64,000 nucleotides of DNA from Streptomyces sp. NBC_01232 (GCF_035989885.1 NZ_CP108518.1:4575501-4639500); one strand, 5' to 3'; counted from the stretch's first letter, positions 49,586 through 58,641 are shown. The notes: generated by a model not told the origin, from the letters alone. Made by a program: numbers and translations.

Positions 49586-52500
49586 ATGACGCGAGCCGAG
49601 CAGCCGGCGGTCGTGACCGCCCCGGCGAACCCCACCTACGACGAAGCCCTAGCCGCGGATTCCCGCGAGCGTGCGGTGCGCGCACTGCTGCGCACTCCCA
49701 GGCTGCGCCGGCTGTGGAGCGCCCAGTTGGTGAGCGGCATCGGCGATGCCCTCGCCCTGTTGGTACTGGTGCTGCTGGCCCTTCAGGCCGCCGCCTCCGA
49801 AGGGGCCTTCGGCGGTGGATTCCGCGGCGCGGCCCTCGCCGTCGCCGCGGTCTTCGGAGTCCGGATCCTCGCCACCCTGCTCTTCGGCGCGGTCCTCCTC
49901 GGCCCGCTGGCCGGGCTGCTGGGCGCCGGCGGCAAGCTGGACCGCCGCTGGACCATGATCGGGGCGGACGGGATCCGCCTCGGGCTCTTCGTCGTCGCCC
50001 CGCTGTGGCTCGACTGGGTCCCGGCCCACGCGCTGACCGCGCTGCTGGCCACCGTGTTCGTCTCCGGCGCCGCCGAGCGGCTGTGGACCCTGGCCAAGGA
50101 GAGCGCGGCGCCCGCCCTGCTGCCCGCGCCGCCGCCGGAGGGGGCGACCGTACGGCCGCTCCCGGACCACCTGGACGCGCTGCGCCGGCTGACCCTGCGT
50201 ACGGCCTTCGCCGCGCTCCCCGCCGCCGCGGCCGCGCTGCTCGCCGCGACCCTGGTCGGCAAGGCGCTCGGCCTCGGCGTGGACTGGTTCGCCGCGAACC
50301 AGGCCGCGCTCGGCTCGTACGTGGCCTCCGGGCTGTTCGCGGCCTCGGTCTCGCTGCTGCTGCCGCTGGTGCTGCCCGGCGGTGCGACCCCGCGTCCGCG
50401 TTCCCCGCTGGAGGGCCTGCGGGCCCCCAAGGCGGGCGACCGGCCCGACAAGGGCCGTACGGGCGCCATCCCCCTCATCGTCCTGAGCTCTGCGGCGGTC
50501 GCCGGAGCGATCGCCAGCGCCGTCGCCGTTTCCGTACTGCACGCCCTCGACCTGGGCGGCGGCCCGGCCGCCTTCGCGCTGTTCGTCCTCGCGCTGGTCG
50601 GCGGCACCGCCGCGGGTATCCGCGCCACCCAGGCCGGCAAGGTGCTGCCCGCACTGTCCCGCCGTCGGCTGATGGCCCTGGCCATAGCGGTCACCGGGCT
50701 CGCTCTCCTGCTGACCGGGCTCGTCCCGGACATGGCGACCGTGCTGTTCCTGTCGCTGCTCGCCGGCCTCGCCGCGGGTGTCGCCGCCAACACCGGCCAC
50801 ACCCTGCTGGACCAGGAGACCGAGGAGTTCCGCCGGGCCAGGGTCACCGAGCACCTCCAGGCCGTCGTACGGGTGGCCGTGGCGCTCGGCGCCGTCCTCG
50901 CCCCCGTGCTGGCCGCGGCGATCGGCCCGCACCGGCTGACCGGTGCAGAGGTCGTCTTCGCGCACGGCGGCGCGGCCTTCACCCTGATGCTGGTCGGCGC
51001 CCTGCTGCTGCCGGTCGCCGTGATCGTGCTGACGAAGGCCGACGACCGCCGGGGCGTCCCCCTGCGGCGGGACCTGCGTGAGGCGCTGCGCGGCGGCGAG
51101 CCCGTGCAGGCGGCGTCCGCCACCGGGTTCTTCATCGCCCTGGAGGGCGGCGACGGAGCCGGCAAGTCCACCCAGGTCGAGGCGCTGGCCGACTGGATAC
51201 GGAGCAAGGGCCACGAAGTAGTGGTGACCCGCGAGCCCGGAGCGACCCCCGTCGGGAAGCGGCTCCGCTCGATCCTGCTCGACATCTCCTCGGCCGGCCT
51301 GTCGAACCGCGCCGAGGCACTGCTGTACGCCGCCGACCGCGCGGAACACGTGGACACCGTGGTGCGCCCGGCCCTGGAGCGCGGCGCCGTCGTCATCTCG
51401 GACCGCTACATCGACTCCTCGGTGGCCTACCAGGGCGCCGGGCGCGACCTTTCGCCGACGGAGATCGCCCGCATCTCGCGCTGGGCCACCGACGGACTCG
51501 TCCCGAACCTGACCGTGTTGCTCGACGTGTCGCCGGAGGCGGCGCGCGAGCGGTTCACGGAGGCACCGGACCGGCTGGAGTCGGAGCCGGCGGAGTTCCA
51601 CCAGCGCGTGCGGTCCGGATTCCTGACCCTGGCCGCGTCCGACCCCGGGCGCTACCTCGTGGTCGATGCGGGCCAGGACCCGGAGTCGGTGACCACGGTC
51701 GTACGGCACCGCCTGGACCGGATGCTGCCGCTCTCGGAGGCCGAGGTGGCAGCCCAGGTCGAGGCACGGCGCCTCGCCGAGGAGGAGGCCCGGCGCAGGG
51801 CCGAGGAAGAGGCGGCGCGCAAGGCGGAGGAAGCGCGGCTGCGCGCCGAGGAGGAGGCCCGCAGAGCCCGCGAGGCCGAGGAAGCGCGGATCAGGGCCGA
51901 GGCGGAGGCCGCCCGCAGGGCGGAGGAGGAACGGCTGCGCGCCGAGGAGGAGGCCCGGGCACGGGCCGAGGCCGAGCGGCTGCGTCTGGAGGCCGAGGAG
52001 AAGGCGCGCGCGGCGGAGGCCGAGCGGCTGCGGCGGCAGGCCGAGGAGGAGGCCAGGCTGCGGGCCGAGGCCGAGGAACGGCGCCTGGAGAAGCAGCGCC
52101 GGGCCGAGGAGGCCCTGCTGAAGGCCGAGGAGGCGCGACGGCTGGTGGAGGCCGAGGCGGCGGCGAAGGCGGCGGCGGTTGCTGCTGCGGCGGCCGCGGA
52201 GGCTGCGGCGGTCGCGGCGGCGTCGGCTCCCCGGCCTGCGCCCGCGGCTGCTCCGGCCCCTGCGCCCGCTCCTGCTCCTGCGCCCGCTCCTGCCCCTGCA
52301 CCCGCCCCTGCTCCGGCCCCTGCGCCCGCGCCCAAGGTCGGCATGACCAAGCAGCCGGAGCAGGCACCGGAGCCGGCGCGGCAGGCAGAGCCGGAGCCGC
52401 ACCCGGACGACGCGCTGACGGTGGAGACACCGATGGTCAAGCCGGCCAAGCCGGTCAAGCGGGTCGTCCAGCCGGACGACGTCACCCAGACCGTGCCGGT

Positions 52501-52909
52501 GCCGAAGGTCGACCCGGCGTCCGCCGAGGAGACCACGGTGCTGCCGCCGGTCCGCGGGACGGACGAGACGGCGGTCCTGCCGCCCGTACGCCCGGCCGCC
52601 CCGGCCCCGCAGTCCCCGCAGGCCGGTGGCACTGGCAGGCCCCGGTCCGCCACGAGGCCGACGGCCCAGCGCCCGGAGGAGAACCCGGCCGACCGGGTGC
52701 CGTCGGGCATCTTCCGGGACTCCGGCAACGACCGGACGCGTGAGCTCCCCGTCGTGGACGACGAGGGCCGCCCGCGCCGTTCGCGCCCGGACTGGGCCGA
52801 GGAGACCCCGCTGGACGATCTGCCGACCCTGGCGGACGAACTGCTGGGCCGCCACCGGGACGACGAGGACGGCGACGAGGGCGACCGCGGAACGCGCCGC
52901 CGCCGCTGA
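49586..52909 (+). CDS. tmk: MFS transporter-like domain fused to thymidylate kinase, long coiled-coil tail
   Basis: An 1107-residue multidomain protein. Residues about 25-500 form an MFS-like membrane domain of ten to twelve helices. Residues 514-715 are a complete thymidylate kinase: P-loop ALEGGDGAGKST, the VTREPG segment with catalytic Arg, and SDRYIDSSVAYQG. Residues 718-871 are a Glu/Ala/Arg coiled coil of short repeats (RLRAEEEARRAREAEEARI). Residues 882-916 are (Ala-Pro)n, followed by an acidic disordered tail. dTMP kinase makes dTDP for DNA synthesis and is normally a 210-residue soluble enzyme. Being the only tmk in the topA-holB neighbourhood it is likely the functional copy. The MFS half has no recognisable substrate motif. 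Confidence 0.93.
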   Translation: MTRAEQPAVVTAPANPTYDEALAADSRERAVRALLRTPRLRRLWSAQLVSGIGDALALLVLVLLALQAAASEGAFGGGFRGAALAVAAVFGVRILATLLFGAVLLGPLAGLLGAGGKLDRRWTMIGADGIRLGLFVVAPLWLDWVPAHALTALLATVFVSGAAERLWTLAKESAAPALLPAPPPEGATVRPLPDHLDALRRLTLRTAFAALPAAAAALLAATLVGKALGLGVDWFAANQAALGSYVASGLFAASVSLLLPLVLPGGATPRPRSPLEGLRAPKAGDRPDKGRTGAIPLIVLSSAAVAGAIASAVAVSVLHALDLGGGPAAFALFVLALVGGTAAGIRATQAGKVLPALSRRRLMALAIAVTGLALLLTGLVPDMATVLFLSLLAGLAAGVAANTGHTLLDQETEEFRRARVTEHLQAVVRVAVALGAVLAPVLAAAIGPHRLTGAEVVFAHGGAAFTLMLVGALLLPVAVIVLTKADDRRGVPLRRDLREALRGGEPVQAASATGFFIALEGGDGAGKSTQVEALADWIRSKGHEVVVTREPGATPVGKRLRSILLDISSAGLSNRAEALLYAADRAEHVDTVVRPALERGAVVISDRYIDSSVAYQGAGRDLSPTEIARISRWATDGLVPNLTVLLDVSPEAARERFTEAPDRLESEPAEFHQRVRSGFLTLAASDPGRYLVVDAGQDPESVTTVVRHRLDRMLPLSEAEVAAQVEARRLAEEEARRRAEEEAARKAEEARLRAEEEARRAREAEEARIRAEAEAARRAEEERLRAEEEARARAEAERLRLEAEEKARAAEAERLRRQAEEEARLRAEAEERRLEKQRRAEEALLKAEEARRLVEAEAAAKAAAVAAAAAAEAAAVAAASAPRPAPAAAPAPAPAPAPAPAPAPAPAPAPAPAPAPKVGMTKQPEQAPEPARQAEPEPHPDDALTVETPMVKPAKPVKRVVQPDDVTQTVPVPKVDPASAEETTVLPPVRGTDETAVLPPVRPAAPAPQSPQAGGTGRPRSATRPTAQRPEENPADRVPSGIFRDSGNDRTRELPVVDDEGRPRRSRPDWAEETPLDDLPTLADELLGRHRDDEDGDEGDRGTRRRR
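52231..52333 (+). repeat. tandem CCNGCN repeat coding (Ala-Pro)n
   Basis: About seventeen degenerate 6-nt units (CCTGCG, CCTGCT, CCTGCC, CCGGCC) in tandem inside the tmk fusion gene. The run is likely to vary in length between strains. Confidence 0.85.
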
Positions 52910-53005
52910 CCGCGGGCAGGACCGGGCCGGGACCCGGTGGCGGGACCGGATTGTCGGTGGCGCCCGCCACAATGGGTGCACGGAGAGTGAAAGGTGGTGG
53001 GCGGG

Positions 53006-54217
53006 ATGCCCGTATGGGACGACCTGGTGGGACAGGAGAGGGTCCGGACGCAGCTGGCCGCCGCCGCCCGCGACGCCGACGCGCTGGTCACGGCCAACAC
53101 GGACGGGACCGCGCCGCCCGCGGCGTCCAAGATGACCCACGCCTGGCTGTTCACCGGCCCGCCCGGATCCGGGCGGGCCACCGCCGCCCGGGCCTTCGCG
53201 GCCGCCCTGCAGTGCACCAGCCCGGACCGCGCGCTGGGCGGGGAGCCGGGCTGCGGGTTCTGCGACGGCTGCCACACCACGCTGGTCGGCACGCACGCGG
53301 ACGTCTCCACCGTCGTCGCGGTCGGCAGCCAGATCCTCGTCGCCGACATGCGGGACACCGTCCGCAAGTCCTACACGTCCCCGGCCACGGGCCGCTGGCA
53401 GGTCATCCTGGTCGAGGACGCGGAGCGGCTGAACGAGAAGTCCGCCAACGCGGTCCTCAAGGCTGTGGAGGAGCCCGCGCCCCGCACGGTCTGGCTGCTG
53501 TGCTCGCCCTCCGTGGAGGACGTGCTGCCCACCATCCGCTCGCGCTGCCGCCACCTCAACCTCAGCAGCCCCTCGGTCGCCGCCGTCGCCGACATGCTGG
53601 TGCGGCGGGACGGGATCGAGCCGACGCTGGCCCTGGCCGCTGCCAGGGTCACCCAGGGGCACGTCGACCGCGCCCGTCGGCTGGCCACCGACGAGGGGGC
53701 CCGGGAGCGCAGGGCGACGGTTCTGAAGCTCCCGCTGCGCGTCGACGACGTGGGCGCCTGCCTCAAGGCCGCGCAGGAGCTGGTCGACGCCGCCGCGGAG
53801 GACGCCAAGCAGGTCGCGGAGGAGGTCGACACCAAGGAGACCGAGGAGCTGCGCGCCGCGCTCGGCGCCGGAGCGGGTGCCGGCAGCCGGATGCCGCGCG
53901 GCACGGCGGGCGTGATGAAGGAGCTGGAGGACCGGCAGAAGCGCCGCCGCACCCGTACCCAGCGCGACACCCTCGACCTGGCGCTGACCGACCTCACCGG
54001 CTTCTACCGGGACGTGCTGGCCTTGCAGCTCGGCTCGTCCGTGGCCATCGCCAATGAGGAAATACGGCACGACCTGGACCGCATCGCCCGCGCCTCGGGC
54101 CCCGAGCGGACCCTGCGCCGGATCGAGGCGATCATCGCCTGCCGGGACGCCCTCGACCGCAACGTCGCCCCGCTCCTCGCGGTCGAGGCGATGACGATGT
54201 CGCTGCGGGCGGGCTGA
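53006..54217 (+). CDS. holB: DNA polymerase III subunit delta prime
   Basis: A 403-residue clamp-loader subunit. The first domain begins MPVWDDLVGQERVRTQLAAA. The P-loop is GPPGSGRATAA, with the usual Lys replaced by Arg, so it should not hydrolyse ATP, as expected for delta prime. A Cys4 zinc module follows (ALQC... and GCGFCDGC), then VEDAERLNEKSANAVLKAVE and the sensor RSRCRHL. A linker of about residues 270-320 is Glu/Ala-rich. ATG 53006 opens the conserved sequence; a GTG at 52994 is also in frame. It follows tmk, a common pairing in bacteria. Confidence 0.94.
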   Translation: MPVWDDLVGQERVRTQLAAAARDADALVTANTDGTAPPAASKMTHAWLFTGPPGSGRATAARAFAAALQCTSPDRALGGEPGCGFCDGCHTTLVGTHADVSTVVAVGSQILVADMRDTVRKSYTSPATGRWQVILVEDAERLNEKSANAVLKAVEEPAPRTVWLLCSPSVEDVLPTIRSRCRHLNLSSPSVAAVADMLVRRDGIEPTLALAAARVTQGHVDRARRLATDEGARERRATVLKLPLRVDDVGACLKAAQELVDAAAEDAKQVAEEVDTKETEELRAALGAGAGAGSRMPRGTAGVMKELEDRQKRRRTRTQRDTLDLALTDLTGFYRDVLALQLGSSVAIANEEIRHDLDRIARASGPERTLRRIEAIIACRDALDRNVAPLLAVEAMTMSLRAG

Positions 54218-54399
54218 CCGCAGGCCTGCACGGGCGCAGCGGTGCGTCGGCGGTCCACATCCGGTTGACGGGTTCACCCGTACGGGCGGTCCCGCCGCCG
54301 GGCCCGGCAGCGCCCGGTCCGCGCCCTGCCCGGCGCGGGCCACGGAAGGCGCGCGGCCGTCCGGTCCCGGGGCGCCCCCGGGCGTCCCCCGACACGACG

Positions 54400-54405
54400 T
54401 ACGCT
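54400..54405 (+). promoter_or_regulatory. -10 hexamer TACGCT of the TAP-like hydrolase gene
   Basis: TACGCT ends 6 nt before the ATG at 54412. Confidence 0.45.
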
Positions 54406-54411
54406 CCATAG

Positions 54412-55980
54412 ATGGACACCAGTCGCCTGCTGCGCACCACCGGAACCGTGATCGCAGCTGCCGGGCTGCTGCTCTCCGGGTGCACCTCGGGCGGGTCGGG
54501 GGAACCCCGGGCCGCCGCGTCCACCTCACCGGAGTCCGCCGCGCCGTCGGCGCAGCCGGCCCCGGACGGGGCCGCGATGCGCCCGTACTACGCGCAGAAG
54601 CTGACCTGGCGCGATTGCGGTGTCCCCGGGTTCCAGTGCTCCACCATGAAGGCCCCGCTGGACTACGGGAACCCGGGCGCGGGCCAGGACGTCGACATCG
54701 CGGTGTCGCGCCGTGCGGCGACCGGTCCCGGCAAGCGCCTCGGCTCGCTGGTGGTCAACCCGGGCGGCCCGGGCGGATCAGGAATCGGCTACCTCCAGGC
54801 GTACGCGGGCATCGGTTATCCCGCGGCGGTCCGGGCCCAGTACGACATGGTCTCCTTCGACCCGCGCGGGGTGGAGCGCAGCAGCCCCGTGGAGTGTCTG
54901 AACGGCCCGGCCATGGACAAGTACACGCAGGTGGACCAGACACCGGACGATCCGGCCGAGCGGGCCGAGCTGGTGGCCGCCTTCAAGGAGTTCGCGGACG
55001 CCTGCCGGACGAACTCGAAGCGGATCCTGCCGCACGTCTCCACCGTCGACGCCGCCCGGGACATGGACCTGCTGCGCGCGGTGCTCGGCGACCAGAAGCT
55101 CAGCTACGTCGGGGCCTCGTACGGCACCTTGCTGGGGGCGACGTACGCGGACCTGTTCCCGGACCGGGTCGGCCGGCTGGTCCTGGACGGGGCGATGGAC
55201 CCGGAACGGGCCGCGCTCGACCTCAACCGGGACCAGACGGCGGGCTTCGACACGGCCTTCACCGCCTTCGCCAAGGACTGCGCGAAGCAGACCGACTGCC
55301 CGCTCGGCAAGGGCGGCCCGGACGCGGTGGGGGCGCGCCTGAAGGAGTTCTTCCGGAAGGTCGACGCGCAGCCCGTACCGAGCGGCGATCCGAACCGCCC
55401 GGTGGGGGAGGCCCTGGCGACGACCGGGGCGATCGCGGCGCTGTACGACGAGAGCGCCTGGCCGCAGCTGCGCGAGGCGCTCACCTCGGCGATGAACGGC
55501 GACGGAGCGGGCCTGCTGAGCCTGGCCGACAGCTACTACGAGCGCGAGGCGGACGGCAAGTACGCCAATCTGATGTCCGCGAACGCCGCGGTCAACTGCC
55601 TGGACCAGCCCCCGGCCTTCAGCGGCCCGGAGGCCGTCGACGCGGCCCTGCCCTCCTTCGAGAAGGCCTCGCCGGTCTTCGGCGCGGGCCTGGCCTGGGC
55701 CGGGCTGAACTGCACGTACTGGCCCGAGAAGGCCACGGGCAAGGCGAAGCGGCTGACCGCGAAGGGCGCCGCGCCGATCGTGGTGGTGGGCACCACCCGC
55801 GATCCGGCGACCCCGTACAAGTGGGCGCAGGCACTGGCCGGCCAGCTCGACTCGGGCTCCCTCCTCACCTACGACGGCGACGGCCACACGGCGTACGGCC
55901 GCGGCAGCGACTGCATCGACACCGCGATCAACCGCTACCTGCTGGAGGGCAAGGCGCCGCAGGACGGCAAGAAGTGCTGA
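54412..55980 (+). CDS. secreted lipoprotein alpha/beta hydrolase, tripeptidyl aminopeptidase-like (SlpD/E type)
   Basis: A 522-residue exported peptidase of the TAP family, which removes tripeptides from N-termini. The lipobox LLLSGC puts the lipid Cys near residue 24. The alpha/beta hydrolase fold has the oxyanion motif NPGGPGGSGIGYL, the nucleophile elbow VGASYGTLLGA (near 233), an acid in TTRDPATPYKWA and the His in DGDGHTAYGRGSDC within the C-terminal TAP-like domain. Paired Cys residues (for example DCGVPGFQC) suggest disulphides. It follows holB in the same strand with a 194-nt gap and its own promoter. Confidence 0.92.
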   Translation: MDTSRLLRTTGTVIAAAGLLLSGCTSGGSGEPRAAASTSPESAAPSAQPAPDGAAMRPYYAQKLTWRDCGVPGFQCSTMKAPLDYGNPGAGQDVDIAVSRRAATGPGKRLGSLVVNPGGPGGSGIGYLQAYAGIGYPAAVRAQYDMVSFDPRGVERSSPVECLNGPAMDKYTQVDQTPDDPAERAELVAAFKEFADACRTNSKRILPHVSTVDAARDMDLLRAVLGDQKLSYVGASYGTLLGATYADLFPDRVGRLVLDGAMDPERAALDLNRDQTAGFDTAFTAFAKDCAKQTDCPLGKGGPDAVGARLKEFFRKVDAQPVPSGDPNRPVGEALATTGAIAALYDESAWPQLREALTSAMNGDGAGLLSLADSYYEREADGKYANLMSANAAVNCLDQPPAFSGPEAVDAALPSFEKASPVFGAGLAWAGLNCTYWPEKATGKAKRLTAKGAAPIVVVGTTRDPATPYKWAQALAGQLDSGSLLTYDGDGHTAYGRGSDCIDTAINRYLLEGKAPQDGKKC

Positions 55981-55995
55981 GCCTGCCGCGGCGGC

Positions 55996-56035
55996 CGGGT
56001 GCCTGTCCCTCCGGCGCACGGATGCCGGGCACCCG
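55996..56035 (+). terminator. hairpin after the TAP-like hydrolase gene
   Basis: 8-bp stem CGGGTGCC / GGCACCCG with a 24-nt structured loop, starting 16 nt after the stop. No T-run. Confidence 0.4.
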
Positions 56036-56246
56036 TGGCTGCCCGACCGAGCAGACGCCGGCGCACCTGAGGGGCCCGCGTCGGGCTTGGCGGCGGGACC
56101 GCGCAAATATGGCGTAAACGCTCGAATGCGCGACGGGTGTCCCACCCGTGCGAAACCTGGTTCGGGGCACCCGTCCACACCCTGTAGACTTGGCGCCGCT
56201 GCTGATGAGAGCACCTCTTCGAGGGAATACTTGTCTGACCAGCGGT

Positions 56247-56320
56247 GCCGCCTTAGCTCAGTTGGCCAGAGCAACGCACTCGTAATGCGTAGGTCTCGGG
56301 TTCGAATCCCGAAGGCGGCT
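56247..56320 (+). tRNA. tRNA-Thr (CGT)
   Basis: 74 nt. The acceptor stem is GCCGCCT / AGGCGGC with discriminator T. The anticodon loop CTCGTAA gives CGT (codon ACG), and the T loop is GGTTCGAATCC. CCA is not encoded. TAGACT at about 56184-56189 is a candidate -10, and the precursor would have a leader of about 50 nt. The accessory Imm49/toxin locus begins directly after its terminator. Confidence 0.96.
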
Positions 56321-56326
56321 CGGATT

Positions 56327-56363
56327 AGCCCCAGGACTCACTCGCCGTGACCTGGGGCTTTTT
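56327..56363 (+). terminator. terminator of tRNA-Thr
   Basis: AGCCCCAGG / CCTGGGGCT stem followed by TTTTTC. Confidence 0.9.
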
Positions 56364-56732
56364 CATGCCCCGACCGGCGGGTGGCGGAGCTTGGCCGTCG
56401 CATCGGGACCGCCGCCAACATGTCGAGGCGGGCTGCCTCACGGCAGATGACCGCGAGGGAGAAGGCGTCGAGCCAGGTGTCCGCGGTGAGGCAGGTCTGC
56501 GGGCCGATGGTGACGAGGTGGCGCTCCTCCTGGCGGATCTTGCAGGTGACCGTCTCCCGGTCCGGAGCGGTGGCGGCGAAGACGGCCGAGTGCACCTGCA
56601 TGGCCAGCAGCCAGGACTCCCAGGTCTCCAGCATGACCGAATCCGGGTTTCCGATGCGGCGGATGCGCACGGGGTTCAAAGGACGTCGTCAGCGACGGCT
56701 CCTGAAGCTGCGCGAGGTCTCGACGGCCTAGG
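56338..56732 (-). pseudogene. fragment of an Imm49-family immunity gene (subtype 1)
   Basis: Homologous by eye to about residues 25-130 of the gene at 57781-58641 (VMLETWESWLLAMQVHSAVF, ETVTCKI, TWLDAF, AVICREAARLDMLA). The DNA match is near 90% over 56420-56640. Upstream, homology continues through a TGA and frameshifts (VETSRSFRSRR*), and downstream it breaks off near 56405 next to the tRNA terminator. The missing N-terminus and C-terminal half make it non-functional. It is the last member of the array counting from the toxin. Confidence 0.85.
56420..56640. repeat. dispersed repeat, copy also at about 58239-58459
   Basis: Nearly identical blocks inside the Imm49 fragment and the intact Imm49 gene at 57781-58641, same orientation, about 1.8 kb apart. 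Evidence of recent duplication and a possible substrate for recombination. Confidence 0.75.
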
Positions 56733-56804
56733 GCTTGTCCATGACAGAAACGACTGTCTACAAGGCGGCAGTGGGACTGTCCTGCCGGGACACGTTCACA
56801 GCCG

Positions 56805-57665
56805 TCACGTCGGGAATTCGCCGAGCCAGCCGTGCTCGAGGAGGTACTTCGGGATGAAGGGCGATTCGACCCCGACCGGCAGTTTCCCGTCGTAGGCGAG
56901 GCAGGCCATGGCCAGTGGGCCCAAGGCGACCGCGCCGTCGATGTCCTCGGTGCGTTCCTCGGTCAGCGTCCAGTACCCCTTGTGGAGGTTCAGCGCCTCC
57001 GCCAGGGCCGGGCCGAAGCCTTCCTCGTTCTTGCGCACGAAGTTGTAGAAGAGGTTGATCGGCGGATAGATCAGCCCTTGGAGCAGATCTCGCGGAAGCC
57101 TGCGTGCGACCTCGGGGTCCGACGCCTCGATCGCGGCGATGAGCTTGTCCACCAGGCCCGGCTGTCGGAGCCAGTACGTCTGCTGGACGTCAACCCAGTG
57201 GTAGTAGAGCTCGTCGTACTCGCCTTCCGGCGAGCGCAGGCTTTCCAGCGGGATCTCGCACAGCTCGGTCATACGGCGCTGCTCACGGCAGATGACGGCC
57301 AGCCAGAACGCGAGCAGCCAGTTGCCCGCATCGGCGTACGGCTGGGGGCCGATCGCCTTGAGCGTGCGCATCCTCCCGTTGATGAAGCACTCCACGGTCC
57401 CATCGCTCGTGCCGGTCACGGCGAACAGTGCCGAGCCCAACTGCATCGCGTTGACCGTGGCCTGCCACGACTCGAGGGTGTCGGCCTCCGGTTCGGCCAC
57501 GCAGTGGGCCTGGAGGGCCAGGACAGCGGTGCTGAACGCGAAGTCGATCGCGTCAGCCGATACCTCGAGACGGTCGATACGGCGCGCCACGCTTGCGCTC
57601 AACCGCGAGGCGAATTCGGCCGCTTCAGGCCCGCCCTCGAGGTGGCTGGCAACGGTCACAGTCAC
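56805..57665 (-). CDS. Imm49 family immunity protein
   Basis: A 286-residue soluble helical protein of the Imm49 family. Family landmarks are all present: NAMQLGSALFAV, GNWLLAFWLAVICREQRR, the aromatic IYPPINLFYNFVRK, HKGYWTLTEE, VALGPLAMACLAYD and the C-terminal ESPFIPKYLLEHGWLGEFPT. Members are predicted to neutralise secreted polymorphic toxins. GTG 57665 follows AAGGGGA at 7 nt; a second GTG two codons later is possible. It diverges more from the neighbours than subtypes 1 and 2 do from their own copies. Confidence 0.88.
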   Translation of the reverse strand: MTVTVASHLEGGPEAAEFASRLSASVARRIDRLEVSADAIDFAFSTAVLALQAHCVAEPEADTLESWQATVNAMQLGSALFAVTGTSDGTVECFINGRMRTLKAIGPQPYADAGNWLLAFWLAVICREQRRMTELCEIPLESLRSPEGEYDELYYHWVDVQQTYWLRQPGLVDKLIAAIEASDPEVARRLPRDLLQGLIYPPINLFYNFVRKNEEGFGPALAEALNLHKGYWTLTEERTEDIDGAVALGPLAMACLAYDGKLPVGVESPFIPKYLLEHGWLGEFPT

Positions 57666-57780
57666 GGAAGAGTCCCCTTGCTGATGTCGAATCGCCGGTA
57701 CGGGCGGCCTGGATCCGGAGCATCCGGGATCTCGTGGCAGGGCGAGTGAACGGGTGGAGTGAGGCCGGCCGGGCGGGGGG

Positions 57781-58641
57781 CTACGCGTCGAACTCGCCGC
57801 GCCAGCCGAAGTCCAGGAGGGCCTCGGGGAGGTAGTCGGTCTGGACCTCGACCGGGATGCCGTTGGCCTTCGCCAGGCAGGCGATCGCGAGGGGGGCGAT
57901 GGCCACGACGCCCAGGATGTTGTGGGCGCGGTCCTCGTCGGCGGTCCAGTACTCCTTGTGCCAGCGGACGGCGTCGGCCAGGGCCTCATTGAAGCCGGCG
58001 GGGTCGTTGCGCAGGTAGCGGTAGATCATCATGATCGGCGGGTAGCGGAGCTTGGCCATCTCCTCCGCGTCGACGACGCGGGCGTGCTCGGGAGCGCTCA
58101 GGTCCACGGCGCGCACCAGGTGGGTGCCCAGGTCGTCACGGCGGAGCCAGAAGCTCTGGAGGGTCTCCACCCAGGCGTAGGTGTACTCGTCCAGCGTGCC
58201 GCCGAAGTCGCGCAGCAGGGACACCGGGATCCGGGCCAGCATGTCGAGGCGGGCTGCTTCACGGCAGATGACCGCGAGGTAGAAGGCGTCGAGCCAGGTG
58301 TCCGCGTTGAGGTAGGGCTTCGGCCCGGTGGTGGCGAAGTGGCGTTCCTCCTCGCGGATCTTGCAGGTGACCGTCTCCCGGTCCGGAGCGATGGCGGCGA
58401 AGACGGCCGAGTGCACCTGCATGGCCAGCAGCCAGGACTCCCAGGTCTCCAGCATGACGGCACTGGAGTCCCCGACCGTGCGGACGAGGGCGACGTTCAG
58501 CGACTCCATGAGGGCATCCGCCCTGGAGCTGTGGGAGGTCTCGATCTGCTCCAGCGATTCGGAGACCGATTCCTCCATGACGGGAACCACCGCCGCCATC
58601 TTGTCCTTCTGATAGTCCTGGCGCTGCACGATCACGGTCAT
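57781..58641 (-). CDS. Imm49 family immunity protein, subtype 1
   Basis: 286 residues, MTVIVQRQDYQKDKMAAVVP to FGWRGEFDA, with the family motifs ETWESWLLAMQVHSAVFAA, YLNADTWLDAFYLAVICREA, LRYPPIMMIYRYLRN, WHKEYWTADEDR and VVAIAPLAIACLAKANG. GAGGAGCAACC precedes the ATG. An eight-codon frame (58638-58664, MTITEEQP) ends in a TGA overlapping this ATG, possibly the relic of an earlier start. Its closest relative in the array is the decayed gene at 60410-61264, and the fragment at 56338-56732 is another copy. Confidence 0.9.
   Translation of the reverse strand: MTVIVQRQDYQKDKMAAVVPVMEESVSESLEQIETSHSSRADALMESLNVALVRTVGDSSAVMLETWESWLLAMQVHSAVFAAIAPDRETVTCKIREEERHFATTGPKPYLNADTWLDAFYLAVICREAARLDMLARIPVSLLRDFGGTLDEYTYAWVETLQSFWLRRDDLGTHLVRAVDLSAPEHARVVDAEEMAKLRYPPIMMIYRYLRNDPAGFNEALADAVRWHKEYWTADEDRAHNILGVVAIAPLAIACLAKANGIPVEVQTDYLPEALLDFGWRGEFDA

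Noticed and set aside
52231..52333. Tandem repeat as a possible CRISPR or regulatory array
   Set aside because: It is a coding (Ala-Pro)n run in frame with the tmk fusion; no spacers.
49649..54529. 1626-codon open frame antisense to the tmk fusion and holB
   Set aside because: Long antisense frames are expected in 72% GC DNA. Codon usage, motifs and starts support the plus-strand genes.
56087..56350. 87-codon frame containing LSSVGQSNALVMRRSRVRIP across tRNA-Thr
   Set aside because: Same artefact: translation through a tRNA gene.
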